Source of the DNA: Craterostigma plantagineum
Lineage: Eukaryota > Streptophyta > Magnoliopsida > Lamiales > Linderniaceae
Direction: 5' to 3'
NCBI GenBank assembly: GCA_027422505.1
Contig: JAPQWV010000325.1
Span: forward strand, 558,001-622,000
DNA length: 64,000 nt
The notes beneath the pieces are model-generated. The model had not been told where the DNA came from. It worked only from the letters and a program-made list of their open reading frames with translations, and made no database searches. Both the position numbers and the translations under genes were made by a program. The first letter of the stretch is position 1. Every line of letters starts with the position of its first letter. Below, piece by piece: positions 62,416-64,000 of this stretch.

Positions 62416-64000
62416 TGCTTGCAGGTCTGTCATGTGTGGTATCTAGACTCGGGTTGCTCCACACACATGACAGGGAATAAGGAGCTGTTGAGCAACTTCT
62501 CCGAGCGCTATCTCGGAAGGGTCTCCTTCGGAAACGGTCAAATGGCGCCAATTCTAGGAACTGGCGATCTCGTGCACGATAAACTGACAATCAAGGGCAT
62601 CTCCTATGTCGAGGGTTTGAGCTACAATCTCTTCAGCATTGGTCGATTTTGCGACAAAGGATACAAGGTTCTCTTCGAATCTGACATCTGCAGCATTATG
62701 GATGCCTTAGGACAATCTCTTCTTTCTGGAACGCGCACGTCCCATCTTTATGTACTCAACCTTACGACCTCACGACCAATATGCCTTCTCTCTCGAGCCG
62801 CACCCAAGTTGAATGATCTATGGCACCGGCGACTTTCACATCTCAATTTCAAGACCATCAACAAACTGCGTCAGAATAAACTCGTCAACGGTCTACCCCA
62901 ACTGACATATCATAAGGAACACCTCTGCTCTGCCTGTGAATTGGGGAAGATGAAGCGATCGTCTCATGTCTCTAAGGAAACACCGTCCTCTAAGCTCATC
63001 CTCGAACTCTTACATATGGATCTATGTGGCCCAATGCCTACGGCCACACTCGGAGGAAGACGGTATATTCTGGTGATAGTCGACGATTTTTCACGCTACA
63101 CGTGGACGAAACTCATTCGTACAAAGGATGAAGTTCCTGATATAATTATCGAGTTTGTTGTTACATCCCAAACACTCCACCAACAGAAGGTTCGGATTAT
63201 CAGAAGTGACAACGGAACTGAGTTTAAGAACAAAAAGCTCAGTGATTTCTATGCCACTCAGGGCATCACTCAGCAGTTCTCAGCTGTGAAGACACCGGAA
63301 CAGAATGGTGTCGTTGAGCGCAAGAACAGGACACTAGTTGAAGCTGCAAGGACTCTTCTCATCCAATTCGGACTTCCTCATTCTCTTTGGGGCGAAGCTA
63401 TTCAAACGGCTTGCTACACACAGAACCGGGCTTCCATCCACAAGAGATTCAACCGCACCCCATACGAGATGCTGAATAACCGTCGTATCCCCGATATATC
63501 TTATCTAAGGGTCTTCGGTTGCCGATGTTTTGTGGCCAATGATCGCCAACATCTTGGGAAGCTTGATCCAAAAGCTCTTGAAGGCATCTTTGTTGGATAT
63601 TCACTAAATTCAAAGGCATACAGAGTCTATCTTAAGGAGAAACGGTCAGTAATAGAAAGCACGAATGTCTCTTTTGACGAAAGCGAAGGCGATCTCATAG
63701 CTTCTGGCCATATCAGTCCAGAACCAGGTCTTCTACAGACGTTGACAAAAGGTCAATCTTCAACGGCGGGAACTTCCTCATCTGAGGGCAATTGTGGCGA
63801 ACTGGATCTCGATCTGCTCTTCGAATACTTCTACCCAGTTCCCAAGACTCCCGTCGCCACCACTCAACCTACCGCTGCATCCACTCCGCCTACACCACCA
63901 GCTACCGGCAATAACATCGTCCCTCCAAACCTGGATGCTCTCAATCTCAATGAAGACGACATACTACCCAACCCGGGGAATATTGCTGATTCTGATGCAG
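62416..64000 (+). CDS. Copia pol: protease and integrase, partial
   Basis: This frame is open from just after the TAA at 62413 to the window edge (528 codons) and in register with the gag C-terminal part. The protease active site is in WYLDSGCSTHMTG at about 62437, the copia form of D(S/T)G. The integrase zinc domain (HRRLSH then CSAC) lies at about 62820-62945. The catalytic D residues are in LLHMDLCGP at about 63010 and IRSDNGTEF at about 63195, and the catalytic E in QNGVVERKN at about 63305. So the full DDE set is present. A C-terminal FGCRCF / GIFVGYS segment follows at about 63510-63600, then a proline- and acid-rich linker. RT and RNase H lie beyond the window. No start codon is obvious; expression would need readthrough of the TAA. 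Confidence 0.92.

Larger units (their letters stand above)
57259..64000 (+). mobile_element. Ty1/copia LTR retrotransposon (Sirevirus-like), partial
   Basis: The element begins inside a satellite monomer with a 5' LTR, then has an iMet primer site, a leader of about 1.6 kb, gag and pol. The order protease then integrase before RT is copia-type. The window ends in the linker after integrase, so RT, RNase H and the 3' LTR lie beyond it and the right target duplication cannot be checked. The long gag C-terminal extension with coiled coils and the integrase sequence resemble the Sirevirus (SIRE/Maximus) branch. The LTR is short for that group, so the clade is only probable. Confidence 0.9.

Overview
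The window is repetitive plant nuclear DNA with no host gene that I can recognise. It consists of a satellite array (monomer about 180-195 bp, roughly 235 monomers estimated from length) into which three LTR retrotransposons have inserted. The element types (a Tekay/Del-like Ty3/gypsy chromovirus, an Athila-type Ty3/gypsy element and a Sirevirus-like Ty1/copia element) are known only from plants, and two carry primer-binding sites for plant initiator tRNA-Met. The species cannot be named from the sequence. A centromeric or pericentromeric location is plausible from monomer length, higher-order structure and element content, but is not shown.

Layout: 1-16862 is the left arm of the satellite. 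16863-29322 is a composite insertion flanked by the 5-bp target duplication GAATC. It is a minus-strand Tekay-like element (5' LTR 27748-29322, truncated 3' LTR 16863-18090) whose integrase is interrupted by a plus-strand Athila-type element. A later deletion removed the Athila 5' half together with the Tekay integrase C-terminus and part of the Tekay 3' LTR. What remains of Athila (18089-23766) is an integrase tail, an ORF1/env-like ORF, a polypurine tract and a 3' LTR. 29323-57258 is the right arm of the satellite. 57259-64000 is the 5' part of a copia element, running off the window in pol.

The satellite forms several distinct higher-order repeats (HORs). A 7-monomer 1,293-bp unit lies at about 4.9-10.5 kb. 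A nested unit of about 3,576 bp lies at about 30.5-42.8 kb, with an inner ~838-bp block present 2, 2 and 3 times. A 1.89-1.96-kb unit lies at about 43.9-49.8 kb and a ~1,213-bp unit at about 51.0-57.26 kb. Diagnostic variants of the right-arm HORs recur in the left arm, so the two arms share an amplification history.

The least expected structures are inside the retroelements. (1) A 36-bp module built on the palindrome GTCACGGCCGTGAC is tandemly repeated in the Athila 3' untranslated region and again, in the opposite orientation, directly upstream of the LTR TATA box. (2) A precise 268-bp interruption of the copia gag consists mainly of palindromic 21-bp repeats and is bounded by a 6-bp direct repeat. 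(3) About 30 degenerate CCG(C/A)GAAA-type motifs lie in the copia leader. All retroelement coding regions seen here are broken (nonsense codon, frameshift, insertion or truncation) except the copia pol segment at the right edge, which is open as far as it goes.
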